A DNA stretch of 51,057 nt. Source: Companilactobacillus insicii (GTDB lineage: Bacteria > Bacillota > Bacilli > Lactobacillales > Lactobacillaceae). The notes under the pieces were generated by a model, which was not told the DNA's origin, did not search any database, and saw nothing but the letters and a program-made list of their open reading frames with translations. The number at the start of each line of letters is the position of its first letter. Position 1 is the stretch's first letter. The stretch spans positions 1 to 51,057 of the forward strand of contig NZ_RHNU01000017.1 of NCBI RefSeq assembly GCF_003946015.1. Reading direction: 5' to 3'. The position numbers and the translations under genes are program-made. Of the stretch, positions 41,984 to 50,656 are shown piece by piece.

Positions 41984-42444
41984 TGTGTTAGTCCTCCTTA
42001 TTAAAGCTACGTTTATTTTATATAACGGAGTTAAGACTAGTCTAACGAGAACACTTCATATTTGAATAAAAACGTTTGAATAGTTTTTTTGATAATTTTG
42101 ATTAATTTAATTGTTATAAATAATCAAAAATTAGATCGGTGGACTAATATACTCGCCAAAGTTTTCGGCAGTTTACTTTTTTAATGTCTAAATGGGAGAT
42201 GCATCCATAAAATGTATAAATATTGTGATACCAACATTTAAATGCTAGGCTGTACTTGAAGTCACTAATTGTAAATTGATATAAATAAAAAGTCACCACA
42301 TTAAATGTGATGAATAACGTCCGCGTGGTAAGTTTATTCTTAAAAGTATCAGGATAATAAAAAAACTGATAACTTTAAAAGTTATCGGTTAGGTGATATT
42401 GCTATGGGTGAGTCAAGGAAAACAAAGCTATAAAAAATAATGAT
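41984..42444. other. Gene-free region of about 460 bp
   Basis: I find no credible gene here. It contains a CACATT/AATGTG palindrome near 42298 and a hairpin with a minus-strand T-run (42357-42390). Only very short frames (9 and 18 codons) open, and neither has a convincing ribosome site. Confidence 0.6.
42357..42390 (-). terminator. Orphan terminator-like hairpin
   Basis: AACCGATAACTTT and AAAGTTATCAGTT pair over 13 bases and run into TTTTTTT on the minus strand. No minus-strand gene ends here. Confidence 0.5.
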
Positions 42445-42472
42445 TTGACATATCGAAATATAACGATATAAT
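42445..42472 (+). promoter_or_regulatory. ArsR promoter with operator in spacer
   Basis: TTGACA (42445-42450), 16 nt, TATAAT (42467-42472). The palindrome ATATCG-n8-CGATAT (42450-42469) spans the spacer. The start codon is 7 bases after the -10 box, so the mRNA may be leaderless. Confidence 0.65.
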
Positions 42473-42479
42473 AGTTTTC

Positions 42480-42800
42480 ATGAAAGTAGATGTCAATGTT
42501 TTTAAGGCTTTGTCAAACCAGACTCGTTTAGATATTCTTCAATGGTTAAAGGATCCAGAAAGGGAAATCACATCAGTCTCATGTGAGACGGTTCGTTTTA
42601 TGATGGATGAGAGAGGAGGCATTTGTGTGCAAGATCTCGTGAAAAAGGCAGGGCTAGCACAATCGACAGTTTCAAGTTATCTATCCATGATGGAAAAATG
42701 TGGTTTACTTATTTCTGAAAGACATGGTAAATGGACGTATTATCGTCGAAATGAGTCTGAAATTTTGGGTTTAAGTGAAAAAATAAAAAAAGAGTTGTAA
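42480..42800 (+). CDS. ArsR-family transcriptional regulator
   Basis: This 106-residue winged-helix repressor has the ArsR layout: FKALSNQTRLDILQWL at the start, then the recognition helix in LVKKAGLAQSTVSSYLSMMEKCGLL and the wing SERHGKWTYYRR. It has three or four cysteines (SCETV, GGICVQ, KCG), but the classic ELCVCDL metal motif is absent, so the signal may be non-metal. There is no ribosome site: the -10 box is seven bases from the ATG and the message may be leaderless. A palindrome in the promoter suggests autoregulation. The nitronate monooxygenase and SnoaL-like genes follow and are the likely targets. Confidence 0.85.
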   Translation: MKVDVNVFKALSNQTRLDILQWLKDPEREITSVSCETVRFMMDERGGICVQDLVKKAGLAQSTVSSYLSMMEKCGLLISERHGKWTYYRRNESEILGLSEKIKKEL

Positions 42801-42813
42801 AAACTCTTTTTAT
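42786..42813 (+). terminator. Terminator overlapping the ArsR stop
   Basis: AAAAAGAGTT-GTAA-AAACTCTTTTT lies across the stop codon. It would separate arsR from the monooxygenase gene or give partial read-through. Confidence 0.7.
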
Positions 42814-42862
42814 TTTTAGAAATATATATCTACAATTTGCGATATGTAGAAAGGAGTTCGCT

Positions 42863-43813
42863 TTGAAAAACAATATTTTAAATATTAAATATCCTATTAT
42901 TCAAGCACCAATGAACTGGGTGACAAATGCAGAATTAGTGGCAGCTGTAAGTAATGCGGGTGGAATGGGTATTTTAGGAACCAACGCTGGGCAAAGTGAA
43001 GTAGTTAATGATCCAAGAGCGGTTGCTGATAGAATGCGTCAGGAAATTAGAAAGACAAAAGAACTGACTTCAAATTCATTTGGAATTAACATTTTGACCC
43101 CACCTGAAGGTATGAATTTAGATTCTTCGAAGTTTACTAAAGCAATTTTAAAGTCGGCCTTCGAGGAAAAAATTCATTATTTTGCTGTTGTTGGTACGGC
43201 ACATAAAGAAACATTTGATGTTATTAAACAATATGGCGGAGTGATAATTTTTAGGCCGCTCACTCCGTCAATAGAACAAGCACAGCTTGCAGAGCAATTA
43301 GGAGCGGACGTTATTGTCGCCACAGGTCATGATGAAGGTGGGATATTGCCAAATGATGAAAGGGGAACCTTTACCGTGGTCGGGGATATCCTCGATGCAG
43401 TATCCATACCAGTATTTGCTGCCGGAGGTATCAATGATAAGCGAACCGCCGATGCTGCCTTTTCTTTAGGAGCCAGCGGTATATATGTAGGAACCAGATT
43501 CTTAGTGGCTACTGAATCACCAGTAGCCAAGAATATAAAGGATCTAATAGTAGAAAGTGCCTCTGAAGATACAGTCATGGTTTCGGGGAATCAACGAGCT
43601 ATTTCCACAAATCGTGCTAAATATTTTTCTAATTCGTTTGTTAAATCCCACGATACATCTGCGGTAAACCAAATGATCTCTAAAGATGGCGGTCTACGTA
43701 AATCAATGCTCATGGGAAATGCTAATGAAGGGGTTATTACGGTAAACAATGGAATTAGCTCAATCAAAGGTAAAAGCGCAGTATCTGAAATTATTGAAGA
43801 GTTACTCAAATAA
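42863..43813 (+). CDS. Nitronate monooxygenase/FabK-like FMN enzyme
   Basis: This 316-residue flavoenzyme belongs to the nitronate monooxygenase/2-nitropropane dioxygenase family (PF03060), a TIM barrel binding FMN. It shows YPIIQAPMNWVTNAELVAAVSNAGGMGILG at the start, VIVATGHDEGG (with the family's conserved His), PVFAAGGINDKRTADAAFSLGASGIYVGTRF for FMN phosphate binding, and a long C-terminal segment. FabK-type enoyl-ACP reductases are close relatives, so annotations overlap; no fatty acid genes are near. Translation starts at TTG after AAAGGAG. It probably forms an operon with the SnoaL-like gene 17 bp downstream. Confidence 0.82.
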   Translation: MKNNILNIKYPIIQAPMNWVTNAELVAAVSNAGGMGILGTNAGQSEVVNDPRAVADRMRQEIRKTKELTSNSFGINILTPPEGMNLDSSKFTKAILKSAFEEKIHYFAVVGTAHKETFDVIKQYGGVIIFRPLTPSIEQAQLAEQLGADVIVATGHDEGGILPNDERGTFTVVGDILDAVSIPVFAAGGINDKRTADAAFSLGASGIYVGTRFLVATESPVAKNIKDLIVESASEDTVMVSGNQRAISTNRAKYFSNSFVKSHDTSAVNQMISKDGGLRKSMLMGNANEGVITVNNGISSIKGKSAVSEIIEELLK

Positions 43814-43830
43814 AAGAATGGAGATCAATC

Positions 43831-44301
43831 ATGAATACAAACAAAATAAACAAGGAAAACGTGGAAAAATTAATTGTTGATGCACTAGTAAATAATGATG
43901 TTAAAACTGTCAAAGAATTGGTGGATTCCAAAGCAGTGACACATCGTGCTGGTTTTGCTTCCTTATATAAGGCAACTGGGGATACGATACCACAGGATGG
44001 AAATTTTATGGACTGGATGCGTGATGGATGGGATGTATTACATTCAGCACTGAGTGACCAAAAAGTTAATATTGAATCAATCGTTGCAGAGAATAATCAA
44101 GTTATCGCTCATTTTCATTACAATGTTTTACATAGTGGGACATTTACAAAAATGCCAGCCACGAATAAGAGAATCGAATGGGATGAGATTGGAATATTCA
44201 AGTTTAATGATCAGGGAAAGATTCAAGAGATGTGGTATATGATTGATGAATTGCGTGTCGCTCAAGAGCTAGGCCATAGGCTAGATCAGAAAGTAAACTA
44301 A
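43831..44301 (+). CDS. SnoaL-like/NTF2-fold protein
   Basis: This 156-residue protein is a member of the NTF2/SnoaL superfamily of small cone-shaped proteins. The pattern VEKLIVDALVNNDVKTVKELVDSKAVTHRAG (helical start), DWMRDGWDVLHSALSDQKVNIESIVAENNQVIAHFHYNVLHSGTF (beta-sheet core) and GIFKFNDQGKIQEMWYMIDELRVAQELG is typical of SnoaL-like ester cyclases of unknown substrate. The ATG follows ATGGAGA and lies 17 bp after the monooxygenase stop. Pairing with a flavin monooxygenase suggests detoxification or modification of the same small molecule; that is inference. Confidence 0.78.
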   Translation: MNTNKINKENVEKLIVDALVNNDVKTVKELVDSKAVTHRAGFASLYKATGDTIPQDGNFMDWMRDGWDVLHSALSDQKVNIESIVAENNQVIAHFHYNVLHSGTFTKMPATNKRIEWDEIGIFKFNDQGKIQEMWYMIDELRVAQELGHRLDQKVN

Positions 44302-44336
44302 TGCTATAAATTCGATTGAAATTTTTTCAATAAAAT

Positions 44337-44379
44337 AAGCTCTACAATGATTCTATTAGCCATTGTGGGGCTTGTTTTT
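44337..44379 (+). terminator. Terminator of the SnoaL-like gene
   Basis: AAGCTCTACAATG pairs with CATTGTGGGGCTT and is followed by GTTTTTA. Confidence 0.75.
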
Positions 44380-44646
44380 ATATGATTCATATAATTAAAA
44401 TGAGCTTTCATATCCATAAAGCATATTGCGTAATTAGCGCCAATAACTGTCTTGGATTTTAGCCAATATTAGTTGTGAAAAATTTATTCAACCAAGAATT
44501 ATTTTCTCAGAAGTGCTCTTATTTATCTGTATCAAATTATATACTCAGTACCGACGGAAATTGCCCACCAGTAATTTTATTTTTTGGTAATATCTGTGGT
44601 AATCTACCATTGAAATTAGACGGTATTTATAAATCTAAGAAAATAA
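44380..44646. other. Gene-free region between the SnoaL-like gene and tRNA-Lys
   Basis: I see no credible gene in this stretch. A 72-codon frame beginning at a GTG at 44475 has no ribosome site, and its end runs through the tRNA terminator. Confidence 0.55.
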
Positions 44647-44692
44647 AAAAACCAGTTATATCAAGGCCTTTAAGCCTTAACGTAACTGGTTA
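44647..44692 (-). terminator. Terminator of tRNA-Lys
   Basis: AACCAGTTA and TAACTGGTT arms, with an inner AAGGC/GCCTT stem, run into TTTTTTTA on the minus strand. Confidence 0.8.
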
Positions 44693-44704
44693 AATGTGAT
44701 ATTA

Positions 44705-44777
44705 TGGGTGGCCAGGGGATCGAACCCTGGACCCACGGATTAAGAGTCCGTTGCTCTGCCAGCTGAGCTAGCCACCC
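44705..44777 (-). tRNA. tRNA-Lys (anticodon CTT)
   Basis: Minus-strand cloverleaf of 73 nt. The acceptor arms GGGTGGC/GCCACCC pair perfectly and the D-loop contains AGCTGGCAGAG. The anticodon arm ACGGA-CTCTTAA-TCCGT gives anticodon CTT, and the T-arm has GGTTCGATCC. CCA is not encoded. A promoter (TTGCTT, 18 nt, TATTAT at 44813-44842) lies upstream on the same strand. Confidence 0.97.
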
Positions 44778-44892
44778 ATGTGTTAGATGTGTTGTATCAA
44801 TCAACGAGATATATAATACCATAAGGACAAAATATGAAGCAAGTACTTTTTCAATAAAATTTTTATTTTTTTAAGCTTCACTTATGTTGATT

Positions 44893-44921
44893 TTGTTTTA
44901 ATAACATATAACTAGTATAAT
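44893..44921 (+). promoter_or_regulatory. walRK operon promoter
   Basis: TTGTTT (44893-44898), 17 nt, TATAAT (44916-44921), with an AAGGAGAG ribosome site just before walR. Confidence 0.55.
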
Positions 44922-44943
44922 ATTCACGTCAAGGAGAGATAAT

Positions 44944-45648
44944 ATGGCAAAAAAAATTCTAGTAGTAGATGATGAAAAGCCTATTTCCGATATTGTTAAA
45001 TATAATTTGGAAAATGAAGGCTATGAAGTCATAACAGCTTTCGACGGTCAAGAAGCACTCGATAAGGTAGAAGAGGATGATCCTGATCTTATTCTATTGG
45101 ATTTGATGTTGCCAGTGATTGATGGTTTGGAAGTGGCTAGAACTGTAAGAAAAACTAAAGATACACCGATTATTATGTTGACCGCTAAAGATACTGAAAT
45201 CGACAAAGTTATTGGTTTGGAACTTGGTGCTGATGATTATGTAACCAAACCATTTTCTAACCGTGAATTGGTTGCTCGTGTTAAGGCTCGTTTGAGAACA
45301 CAAAGAAATGTTCAAAATGACGAAAGCAAAAATAGCGAAATCAAAATTGGTGATTTAACTATTCTTCCTGATGCCTATACGGTGACTAAAAATGGTAAAG
45401 AAATTGAATTAACTCATCGTGAATTTGAATTATTGTATTACTTAGCTCAACACATTGGTCAAGTAATGAAACGTGAACATTTACTTCAAACAGTTTGGGG
45501 TTATGACTACTTTGGGGATGTAAGAACTGTGGACGTTACAGTACGTCGTCTCCGTGAAAAAATTGAAAATAATCCTAGTCAGCCAGAGTGGCTAATGACT
45601 AGACGTGGCGTGGGTTACTATCTCAGAGATCCTGAGGCAGAAGCTTAG
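44944..45648 (+). CDS. walR: WalR (YycF) essential response regulator
   Basis: This 234-residue protein is the response regulator of the WalRK two-component system, which controls cell-wall hydrolases. The receiver domain (1-115) has the acidic pair VVDDE, the phospho-acceptor Asp53 in LLDLMLP, Thr in MLTAKD and Lys in VTKPFS. The OmpR/PhoB-type winged helix (about 135-232) contains [26 protein letters not shown] and VRRLREKIE. Length and gene order match Lactobacillaceae WalR. The ATG follows AAGGAGAG. A hairpin with seven Ts lies between walR and walK. Confidence 0.96.
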   Translation: MAKKILVVDDEKPISDIVKYNLENEGYEVITAFDGQEALDKVEEDDPDLILLDLMLPVIDGLEVARTVRKTKDTPIIMLTAKDTEIDKVIGLELGADDYVTKPFSNRELVARVKARLRTQRNVQNDESKNSEIKIGDLTILPDAYTVTKNGKEIELTHREFELLYYLAQHIGQVMKREHLLQTVWGYDYFGDVRTVDVTVRRLREKIENNPSQPEWLMTRRGVGYYLRDPEAEA

Positions 45649-45657
45649 TCATATTTG

Positions 45658-45687
45658 AACTGACTCATGATACGAGTCAGTTTTTTT
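45658..45687 (+). terminator. Terminator-like hairpin between walR and walK
   Basis: AACTGACTC-n7-GAGTCAGTT followed by TTTTT. A possible -10 TATAAT (45704-45709) lies just after it, so walK may be expressed by read-through or by its own promoter. Confidence 0.75.
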
Positions 45688-45746
45688 GTTATGTTGAAAG
45701 CTGTATAATGAAAAGTAACATACTGTAATTTATAGGTGGAAATATT

Positions 45747-47645
45747 TTGAAAAATAGATTCGTATTTTTACATTCGATTAATTTCAAAATCGGATTATCT
45801 TTTATTTTAATTCTTATTGTCACAATCGAAATAATTGGGGCTTATTTCGTACAGAGACTGGAAGAACAAAATGTCTCAGACTTTGAGAATTCAATCGTCG
45901 TACCTGCTTATACGCTTAATCAGGTCTCGGATAATTTGAATGATAATGATAGTGCAACACGTGAAAACATCAGCAACGTGATTCAGGATTATGCTAGAAA
46001 TAATTCAGATATAACTGATATTCAGATTGTTGATCGTAACGGTATTATTGTTGGTACTAAAGATGTTGATAAGTCTTCACTCATTGGTACTAAAACGATG
46101 AAAAGCCAAATTAAACAAAGTATTAGTAATGGTAAGAAAATAACTCAAATATATTATGACAAGGGTTCAGGTAGCTCATATGAATCAGTCTCACCTGTAT
46201 CATCGCCAGATAATAGTTCAATTGTTGGAGCGGTATATGTCCGTGCCAGCATGGAATCCGTCTATACGGGTATAAATAATATTATCGTTATCTTTCTTAC
46301 GGCTTCGTTAGTCGCTGGATTATTGGGTGCGGTCATTGCTATTTTCATTTCTCGTGCCATTACGCAACCAATTGATGAAATGAAGCAACAAGCTGTTCGT
46401 ATGGCTGAAGGTGATTATTCAGGTCAGGTTCGTGTTTATTCACCCGATGAGTTAGGCCAATTGGCCATGGCGGTTAACGATTTATCTGTTAAAGTCGAAG
46501 AGGCAACTGAAAATTCGGAATCAGAACGACGACGATTAGACAGTGTTCTAACACAAATGTCTGATGGTGTTATTGCCACTAATCGATTAGGTAATATTAC
46601 AGTTATCAATGAAATGGCACAGGAATTCTTGAACAAAGACGAAGAAGAGGCTGATGGTAAGTCACTAGTCGAAGTCTTGGGAATTGATGACAAAATTACA
46701 TTTGATGAATTACTAGAAAACCCTGATCCAATGGTTATCGAGACCAATGACGGACCAGATGAGGATTATGATGTTAACGATGATAACTCGTTGATTTTAA
46801 ATGCTGATTTCTCATTGATTCAAAGAAATAGTGGATTTATCAGTGGTATGGTCTGTGTTCTACATGATGTTACTGAACAACAAAAGATTGATAGTGAGCG
46901 TCGTCAATTCGTTTCTAATGTTTCGCACGAGTTGCGTACGCCTTTGACGAGTATCAGTAGTTATATTGATGCCTTGAATAATGGTGCTTGGAAAGATCAA
47001 AAATTAGCTCCTCAATTTTTGAACGTTACGGCTGAGGAAACTGATCGTATGATTCGTATGATCCAGGACTTATTGAGTTTGTCACGAATGGATCAAGGTC
47101 GTTCTAAGCTAGATAAGGAATTAGTGAACTTTAATGAGTTCTTCTCCTATATTCTAGATAGATTTGATATGATGTTGAAAAAAGAAAAGGCAGATGCTAA
47201 AGAGGACGATACAAAAGTCGTAAAGAACTATCGTATCAAGCGTATCTTCACTAACAAAGATCTTTGGGTAGAAATTGATACCGATAAGATGACACAAGTT
47301 ATTGATAATATCATGAACAATGCTATCAAGTATTCACCAGATGGTGGCGTTATAACGTGTCGCTTGCTGGAAACTAATAAGCATATAATAATTAGTATTT
47401 CTGATGAAGGTCTTGGTATTCCAAGAAAGGATATCAAGAAAGTCTTCGATAGATTTTATCGAGTTGATAAGGCTAGATCTCGTAAGCAAGGTGGTACAGG
47501 TTTGGGATTATCAATCTCCAAAGAAATCGTGGAACAACACAAAGGTAGAATTTGGGTAAATAGTGCTGAAGGTAAGGGATCAACATTCTACATTTCCTTA
47601 CCATTTGACCCTAATGAGACTGGAGGAGAATGGGATGAAATTTAG
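45747..47645 (+). CDS. walK: WalK (YycG) sensor histidine kinase
   Basis: This 632-residue membrane kinase phosphorylates WalR in response to wall state. Two spans (about 14-36 and 177-200) frame an extracellular Cache/PAS-like domain. A HAMP linker (200-252), a cytosolic PAS domain (262-375), the HisKA motif VSNVSHELRTPL with His394, and an HATPase_c domain (N-box MNNAIKYSPDGG, G1 DEGLGIP, GTGLGLS) follow. Translation starts at TTG, with GGTGG upstream. Its stop overlaps the start of yycH by 11 bases, showing coupling. The order is that of the conserved operon. Confidence 0.96.
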   Translation: MKNRFVFLHSINFKIGLSFILILIVTIEIIGAYFVQRLEEQNVSDFENSIVVPAYTLNQVSDNLNDNDSATRENISNVIQDYARNNSDITDIQIVDRNGIIVGTKDVDKSSLIGTKTMKSQIKQSISNGKKITQIYYDKGSGSSYESVSPVSSPDNSSIVGAVYVRASMESVYTGINNIIVIFLTASLVAGLLGAVIAIFISRAITQPIDEMKQQAVRMAEGDYSGQVRVYSPDELGQLAMAVNDLSVKVEEATENSESERRRLDSVLTQMSDGVIATNRLGNITVINEMAQEFLNKDEEEADGKSLVEVLGIDDKITFDELLENPDPMVIETNDGPDEDYDVNDDNSLILNADFSLIQRNSGFISGMVCVLHDVTEQQKIDSERRQFVSNVSHELRTPLTSISSYIDALNNGAWKDQKLAPQFLNVTAEETDRMIRMIQDLLSLSRMDQGRSKLDKELVNFNEFFSYILDRFDMMLKKEKADAKEDDTKVVKNYRIKRIFTNKDLWVEIDTDKMTQVIDNIMNNAIKYSPDGGVITCRLLETNKHIIISISDEGLGIPRKDIKKVFDRFYRVDKARSRKQGGTGLGLSISKEIVEQHKGRIWVNSAEGKGSTFYISLPFDPNETGGEWDEI

Positions 47646-48948
47646 TCGTTTAATCGTACAGATTCTGTTAGTAATAGCGGTTATCACAAGTATTGTCCTA
47701 TCCTTCTATATTTGGACTAATACGGCGCGATATCAAGCTGGCAGAAATATTGATGTAACAACAACAGATACTGATAAGAATAAGATTCCTATCGATCAAG
47801 TAATCAGTCCAACGCAAGTTATATGGCAAGATGGTAATGACCAACGTTTGATTTATAACAACGAAGAGAATATCTCAATGAGTATTCAAAAGGTCATGAA
47901 GGATTGGAAAATCGGTGAGCCTAAACAAGTCTTTAAGAAAGATGGAGCTAAGTATCAAAGAATGATTCAACAAAGTAATGCCATTCAATTGGTTTATCCA
48001 ACGGCTATTTCTGTTAAGACCCTAGGTTATTTACTGGATAGTTCCAATCTAAGACGTTCTAAGGATTATTCTTTTGATCGCATTATCTTTACTTTAGAGA
48101 ATAAAAAAGACGAATATATTTACTTGGCAAATGATAGTGACTATGCAGTATATCGTGCCAAAGTTAAGGATGCTTCATCAGAACCGATTTTAAAGCTAGC
48201 TCGTAAGACTAATATTGATTTGAAGGTTAGATTGAACTTGCTTAAGCATGGAGTCTTTACCTTCTACACGGAACCAATTAAAATGAGGACTTATTCTTAT
48301 GTTATGAGTGGTAAGAAGGACTCAGAGTATACAACTGCATTATTTGATTCGAATAGTGATGACTTAGTTACATCACAAAATGAAAATATTTATACCTATA
48401 ATTATGGTGAAACTAAGCGACTTATTTCTGATCACAATAAGGGCGAGTTGACTTTCTATGATTACACCGATACCTCTGTACCTAAAGATAAATTGTCATT
48501 CTTCCAACGTGGGTACAATAAGGCTGTTAACTTACAAAATTCAGTATCTAATTTACGTTTGTACAATGCTGACTGGGATTCTAAAGAATTAACTTATCGT
48601 GAATACGTTGAAGGATTCCCAATTTTTAAGAAGAGCCAATTTGGATCTATCAGAATCAAATTTAGTCGAAATGGTACGACTGAGTACTTCTTAAATAAAG
48701 TATTAGAGGTACCTGTGCCATCCAACCAGTCTGCGACAACTTTGAAATCCACAACGAGTATTTTGAAGGGATTGGAAAAAGCAGGATATTCTCCTAATGA
48801 CATCCAAGATATTCAAGTTGGGTATCAGCGGGAGAGTGAGGCCGATAATGAAGATGTTATCGACTTAACGCCAACTTATTATATTAAGATCGATGATCAC
48901 TGGAAGACATACAATGATTGGACAAATGAGACTGCAGAGGAGGAATAG
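47635..48948 (+). CDS. yycH: YycH, WalK regulatory membrane protein
   Basis: This 437-residue protein has one N-terminal span (about 7-27) and a large extracellular domain, the layout of YycH, which binds WalK together with YycI and tunes its activity. The domain is rich in charged residues and contains ISPTQVIWQDGNDQRLIYNN, a recognisable YycH start. I chose the ATG at 47635 (ribosome site GGAGGAG), which overlaps the walK stop by 11 bases, rather than the longer open frame that only reads walK out of phase. YycI follows after two bases. Confidence 0.9.
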   Translation: MKFSRLIVQILLVIAVITSIVLSFYIWTNTARYQAGRNIDVTTTDTDKNKIPIDQVISPTQVIWQDGNDQRLIYNNEENISMSIQKVMKDWKIGEPKQVFKKDGAKYQRMIQQSNAIQLVYPTAISVKTLGYLLDSSNLRRSKDYSFDRIIFTLENKKDEYIYLANDSDYAVYRAKVKDASSEPILKLARKTNIDLKVRLNLLKHGVFTFYTEPIKMRTYSYVMSGKKDSEYTTALFDSNSDDLVTSQNENIYTYNYGETKRLISDHNKGELTFYDYTDTSVPKDKLSFFQRGYNKAVNLQNSVSNLRLYNADWDSKELTYREYVEGFPIFKKSQFGSIRIKFSRNGTTEYFLNKVLEVPVPSNQSATTLKSTTSILKGLEKAGYSPNDIQDIQVGYQRESEADNEDVIDLTPTYYIKIDDHWKTYNDWTNETAEEE

Positions 48949-48950
48949 CA

Positions 48951-49772
48951 ATGGATTTTAGAAGAATTGAAATTATTTTTTTAATTGTCTTCTTTTCGCT
49001 AGATATTTGGTTGCTATTTTCACTTAAAAACGGTCAACAAATTGTATCTAGCAGTAACACGACGACTTCAACTGTTGCTGATATGCGTAAACGTGATATT
49101 AGTTTTGGAAAACTAGATTCCAAATCTGGTACAGCGTATTATTTAGGCTCTCGTCCTAGTAGTACACTGGCTAATAATGTCAGTCATTTGCGAAATCAGG
49201 AAGTTCAGTATGACTCAGAAGATCATAAGCTAGATAGTTCATTGAGTAATCCTATTTCGATTACCAAGTCTAATCAAAAAGAAAAGTTAAATGATTTTTT
49301 GAAAAAAGAATCAAATGTTTTATTTGGTACTAAATATAAATACGCACCACAGTTATCTACAACTTCGCAGATAGTTTATGCACAAACTGATCAAGTCGGA
49401 GAGTTGTATGACAAGTCTGGCCGTGTTACATTTGACGTTGAAAATAAAAGAGTTGTCGGTTATACGCAAACTTATGTAGATGATTTAATGATCTTACATG
49501 AAAAAGAAGCCACAAAGAGTGAAAAGGATGTTATTTCGAGTCTGTATACAAATTCAGAAATCCCTAATAACTCAAAGATAACTTATGCTAACTTGGCCTA
49601 TGCTAAATTGACAGAGGCTAAAGGTAGTACGATTTATATACCAGTTTGGTTTGTGACGATTCAAAATAAGGATAGTAAGGTCAATTCACTGAAAAAGGTT
49701 AATGCCTTCACTGGTAATATTATTAAGAGTTCAACAACGGCAGCAACAACAGGAGACGAAGATAGTGATTGA
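48951..49772 (+). CDS. yycI: YycI, WalK regulatory membrane protein
   Basis: This 273-residue protein has a single N-terminal span (about 6-24) and an extracellular domain. Its position between yycH and yycJ and the YycI-type end (DLMILHEKEATKSEKDVISSLY...IPVWFVTIQNKD) identify it. It forms a complex with YycH at the membrane and modulates WalK. The ATG follows GAGGAGG. Its last bases overlap the GTG start of the next gene by eight, a sign of translational coupling. Confidence 0.9.
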   Translation: MDFRRIEIIFLIVFFSLDIWLLFSLKNGQQIVSSSNTTTSTVADMRKRDISFGKLDSKSGTAYYLGSRPSSTLANNVSHLRNQEVQYDSEDHKLDSSLSNPISITKSNQKEKLNDFLKKESNVLFGTKYKYAPQLSTTSQIVYAQTDQVGELYDKSGRVTFDVENKRVVGYTQTYVDDLMILHEKEATKSEKDVISSLYTNSEIPNNSKITYANLAYAKLTEAKGSTIYIPVWFVTIQNKDSKVNSLKKVNAFTGNIIKSSTTAATTGDEDSD

Positions 49773-50565
49773 TGATTTAAAGGTAAGTATTTTAGTTAGC
49801 AGCAGTTCTGGGAATGTAACATATATTGAGACACCTAAGCATCATGTATTGGTTGATGCTGGTATGTCAGGTAAAAAAATTAAGGAGTCACTTGAAAGTA
49901 TCGGTAAGGATATTAACGATATTGACTCGCTCTTTGTAACCCATGAACACTCTGATCATGTGAAAGGCGTTGGAGTATTGGCACGTAGATATGATTTGAA
50001 TGTTTATGCTAATAAGAAGACGTGGGCAGCCATGGCATCAAAAATTGGTAAGGTTCCTGAAGAGAAAAAGAATATCTTTGAACACAACAAAGTTTTGACC
50101 TTGGACGATCTTGATATTCAAAGCTTTGCCGTGTCACATGATGCTGCTGACCCTCAATTTTACAAGTTCTATCACAATGGCAAGGAATTTGTTATTTTAA
50201 CTGATACGGGATATGTGTCAGAAAAAGTTGCTAAAACAATAGAGAATGCGGATGGATATTTGATGGAATGTAACCACGATATCGAAATGTTACGCAATGG
50301 GATGTATCCATGGCCATTGAAACAACGTATTCTGAGTGAAAAAGGTCATTTGTCTAATGATGATGGCGCCAGAACGATTATGGATGTTATTGGTAATAAA
50401 ACTAAGGAAATTTACTTGGGACACTTAAGCCCAGAAAATAACACTAAACAAGTTGCTCGTGATTCAGTTACTGAAATATTAGAGCAAAATGACTTCGGAG
50501 TTGGCCATGATTTTAAGATTATGGACACAGACCCTAAAGTTGCTGATCCGTTGATCAGTTTGTAA
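49765..50565 (+). CDS. yycJ: YycJ (WalJ) metallo-beta-lactamase fold hydrolase
   Basis: This 266-residue cytosolic protein of the metallo-beta-lactamase fold is the usual last or next-to-last gene of the walRK operon. The metal motif HxHxDH appears as THEHSDHVKGV (about 58-68), with further ligands in LTDTGYVS and GHLSPENN. WalJ-like proteins are dinuclear nucleases or phosphodiesterases linked to the coordination of cell division and wall metabolism. The start is GTG at 49765, overlapping the yycI stop and preceded by CAGGAG. After the stop, a hairpin and a tnpB gene lie where htrA is expected. Confidence 0.93.
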   Translation: MIDDLKVSILVSSSSGNVTYIETPKHHVLVDAGMSGKKIKESLESIGKDINDIDSLFVTHEHSDHVKGVGVLARRYDLNVYANKKTWAAMASKIGKVPEEKKNIFEHNKVLTLDDLDIQSFAVSHDAADPQFYKFYHNGKEFVILTDTGYVSEKVAKTIENADGYLMECNHDIEMLRNGMYPWPLKQRILSEKGHLSNDDGARTIMDVIGNKTKEIYLGHLSPENNTKQVARDSVTEILEQNDFGVGHDFKIMDTDPKVADPLISL

Positions 50566-50569
50566 AATA

Positions 50570-50656
50570 TAGTGAACTACTCGGCACTAAAGTGCCGAGC
50601 TTCTAGGAACACTGGACTTACCGCCAGACATTTCAGTCCTTTGGCATTGGTCATAG
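50570..50656 (-). mobile_element. Candidate right end of an IS200/IS605-type element
   Basis: The hairpin CTCGGCACT-AA-AGTGCCGAG (50580-50599) lies beyond the tnpB stop codon, with no T-run. In IS200/IS605 elements, such a subterminal hairpin marks the right end, and the RNA guide (omega RNA) extends across it. The exact boundary is not certain. Confidence 0.5.

Noticed and set aside
44475-44693. 72-codon reading frame between the SnoaL-like gene and tRNA-Lys
   Set aside because: It starts at a GTG without a ribosome site, has odd composition, and runs through the terminator of the tRNA.
47563-47634. Longer start for yycH
   Set aside because: The upstream frame only reads the walK coding region out of phase; the ATG at 47635 has GGAGGAG.
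50580-50599. Ordinary terminator of yycJ
   Set aside because: The hairpin lacks a T-run on either side and fits the right end of the insertion element better, although some termination is not excluded.
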